DNA of 64,000 nt from Propionivibrio limicola. Lineage in GTDB: Bacteria; Pseudomonadota; Gammaproteobacteria; Burkholderiales; Rhodocyclaceae. Shown here in pieces: positions 63,065 to 64,000 of this stretch. The stretch covers positions 1 to 64,000 of the forward strand of contig NZ_SSSR01000015.1 in the NCBI RefSeq assembly GCF_009469695.1. Direction: 5' to 3'. The notes beneath the pieces were generated by a model. It ran no database searches and was not told the DNA's origin. It saw nothing but the letters and a program-made list of their open reading frames with translations. The translations under genes and the position numbers were made by a program. The number at the start of each line of letters is the position of its first letter. Positions within the stretch are counted from its first letter, which is position 1.

Positions 63065-64000
63065 AGAATTTTTATGCTTTAACCAAGCCTCGAACGATTG
63101 GGCTGGCATTGGCTGTCATGCTCGCGATGGTGGGCTGCGCCAGCAAAACGCCGGCTCCGGTACAAGGCCGGGCCGGGCAGGTGAGCTCAGCAGCCGGGGC
63201 CGGCAAGGATGCATACGTCGTCAAGAAAGGCGACACGCTTTACAGCATCGCGCGTGAGCACGGCATGGATTTCCGCGAACTGGTTGCGCTCAATCGAATC
63301 GAGAATCCCAACGTGATTTCTGAAGGGCTTGTGCTCAAGGTCAAGCCGCTGGCATCGACATCGGCCGTGGCGTCGACAGCCCCCGTGCGGGTCGATGAAG
63401 TTGTCGTTCGCCCAATCGACGGTGTGCCTTTGGCTGATCAGGCCAATGGCGGTAGTGAAATGCTGAAGCGCGAGCCAAAAGCGGGTAAGGTGCCGTATTC
63501 CGAGCAAGCGCTTGCTCAAGCGCAAAGCGAGGCACAGGCGAAATCTGTGGAGCAAAAACCGGCCGAACCGAAAGCTGCCGAGTCCGCGTCTGCCGTCAAG
63601 CCGGAAACCAAGCCGGCCGAAGCCGTTAGCCCGGGTGAAGTCGCATGGATTTGGCCGGCGAACGGGAAAGTCGTGGCCACGTTCAGCGATGGCGGCAACA
63701 AGGGCGTCGATATCAGTGGCAGAGCCGGTGACGCGGTGATTGCCGCGGGTGACGGGAAGGTCGTTTACAGCGGTGCCGGTCTGCGTGGTTACGGAAAATT
63801 GGTCATCATCAAGCACAATGCGACTTATCTTTCCGCTTACGCGCACAACCAGACGTTGCTGGTTCGAGAGGGTCAGAGTGTCGTGAAAGGCCAGAGGATT
63901 GCTGAAATGGGCAATAGCGATGCTGATCAAGTGAAGCTGCACTTCGAAGTTCGGCGCCAAGGCAAGCCGGTCGATCCATTAAAATATCTTCCACAACGGT
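63061..64000 (+). CDS. nlpD: Murein hydrolase activator NlpD, C-terminus cut by window end
   Basis: NlpD is an outer-membrane lipoprotein that activates amidases at the division septum. A lipoprotein signal ends at Cys26 (AMVGC). A LysM domain follows (AYVVKKGDTLYSIAREHG, then NPNVISEGLVLKV), then a Pro/Ala/Glu-rich linker and an M23-like domain (WIWPANGKVVATF, NKGVDISG, HFEVRRQGKPVDPLKYLP). Catalytic zinc ligands are degenerate (Asn in place of the first His), as in known NlpD proteins. About 313 codons are visible and the stop should lie just past position 64000. The ATG overlaps the pcm stop. Confidence 0.93.
   Translation, partial: MKNFYALTKPRTIGLALAVMLAMVGCASKTPAPVQGRAGQVSSAAGAGKDAYVVKKGDTLYSIAREHGMDFRELVALNRIENPNVISEGLVLKVKPLASTSAVASTAPVRVDEVVVRPIDGVPLADQANGGSEMLKREPKAGKVPYSEQALAQAQSEAQAKSVEQKPAEPKAAESASAVKPETKPAEAVSPGEVAWIWPANGKVVATFSDGGNKGVDISGRAGDAVIAAGDGKVVYSGAGLRGYGKLVIIKHNATYLSAYAHNQTLLVREGQSVVKGQRIAEMGNSDADQVKLHFEVRRQGKPVDPLKYLPQR

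Overview
The window looks like a chromosomal segment of a betaproteobacterium, most likely a member of the Rhodocyclales. That placement is inferred from gene content and order, not from a search: a priB gene sits inside the rpsF-rpsR-rplI cluster, surE-pcm-nlpD are consecutive, an RpfE-type gene precedes recJ, and there are DUF2863 and COG4389 family proteins. Coding density is high and most of the window is ordinary core genome. No rRNA, tRNA, CRISPR array or prophage was recognised.

Positions 1-14323 form the accessory part. A BaeSR-like two-component pair with a damaged sensor is followed by an internally deleted IS1595-type element (1611-2014). Then comes a ten-gene plus-strand carbohydrate island: an FGGY kinase, a D-2-hydroxyacid dehydrogenase, 6-phosphogluconate dehydrogenase, a PfkB kinase, a Gfo/Idh/MocA oxidoreductase, an MDR polyol-type dehydrogenase and a four-gene ABC sugar importer. 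It ends at a strong terminator. The enzyme set suggests import of a polyol, sugar or aldonate and its conversion to 6-phosphogluconate and ribulose 5-phosphate. The substrate cannot be read from the sequence.

Positions 14368-22812 hold a minus-strand group (PpiC-type isomerase, BolA, YciI, YciB) and a plus-strand signalling module: a FIST sensor protein, a 1205-residue PAS/hybrid histidine kinase, an HD-GYP response regulator and a stand-alone Hpt protein. Positions 22809-27507 are a tightly overlapping biotin operon (bioA-F-H-C-D, minus strand), preceded by a DUF2863 gene and a large COG4389 membrane protein.

Positions 30932-47937 are mostly housekeeping: yaaA, a PIN-domain gene, fur, bamE, dapB, rpsF-priB-rpsR-rplI, dnaB, adenine deaminase, a chemoreceptor, recJ, lolCD, a bacteriohemerythrin and comEC. 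Positions 48204-56824 hold a methyltransferase, ygfZ, mltG-tmk-holB-pilZ, tatD, an ankyrin-repeat protein and an exonuclease/GIY-YIG-like fusion. Two unusual long, quasi-palindromic intergenic repeats lie after comEC and after pilZ. Positions 56909-60730 are a tripartite tricarboxylate transporter operon with an unrecognised membrane protein inside it. The window ends with a small predicted exported protein, surE, pcm and a truncated nlpD.

The most interesting items are the two hairpin repeats (one bounded by inverted repeats and CTAG sequences), the four-gene FIST signalling module, the carbohydrate island with its intercistronic two-tier hairpin, the unknown proteins beside the tct genes, and the lack of any ATG, GTG or TTG start at the expected N-terminus of priB.
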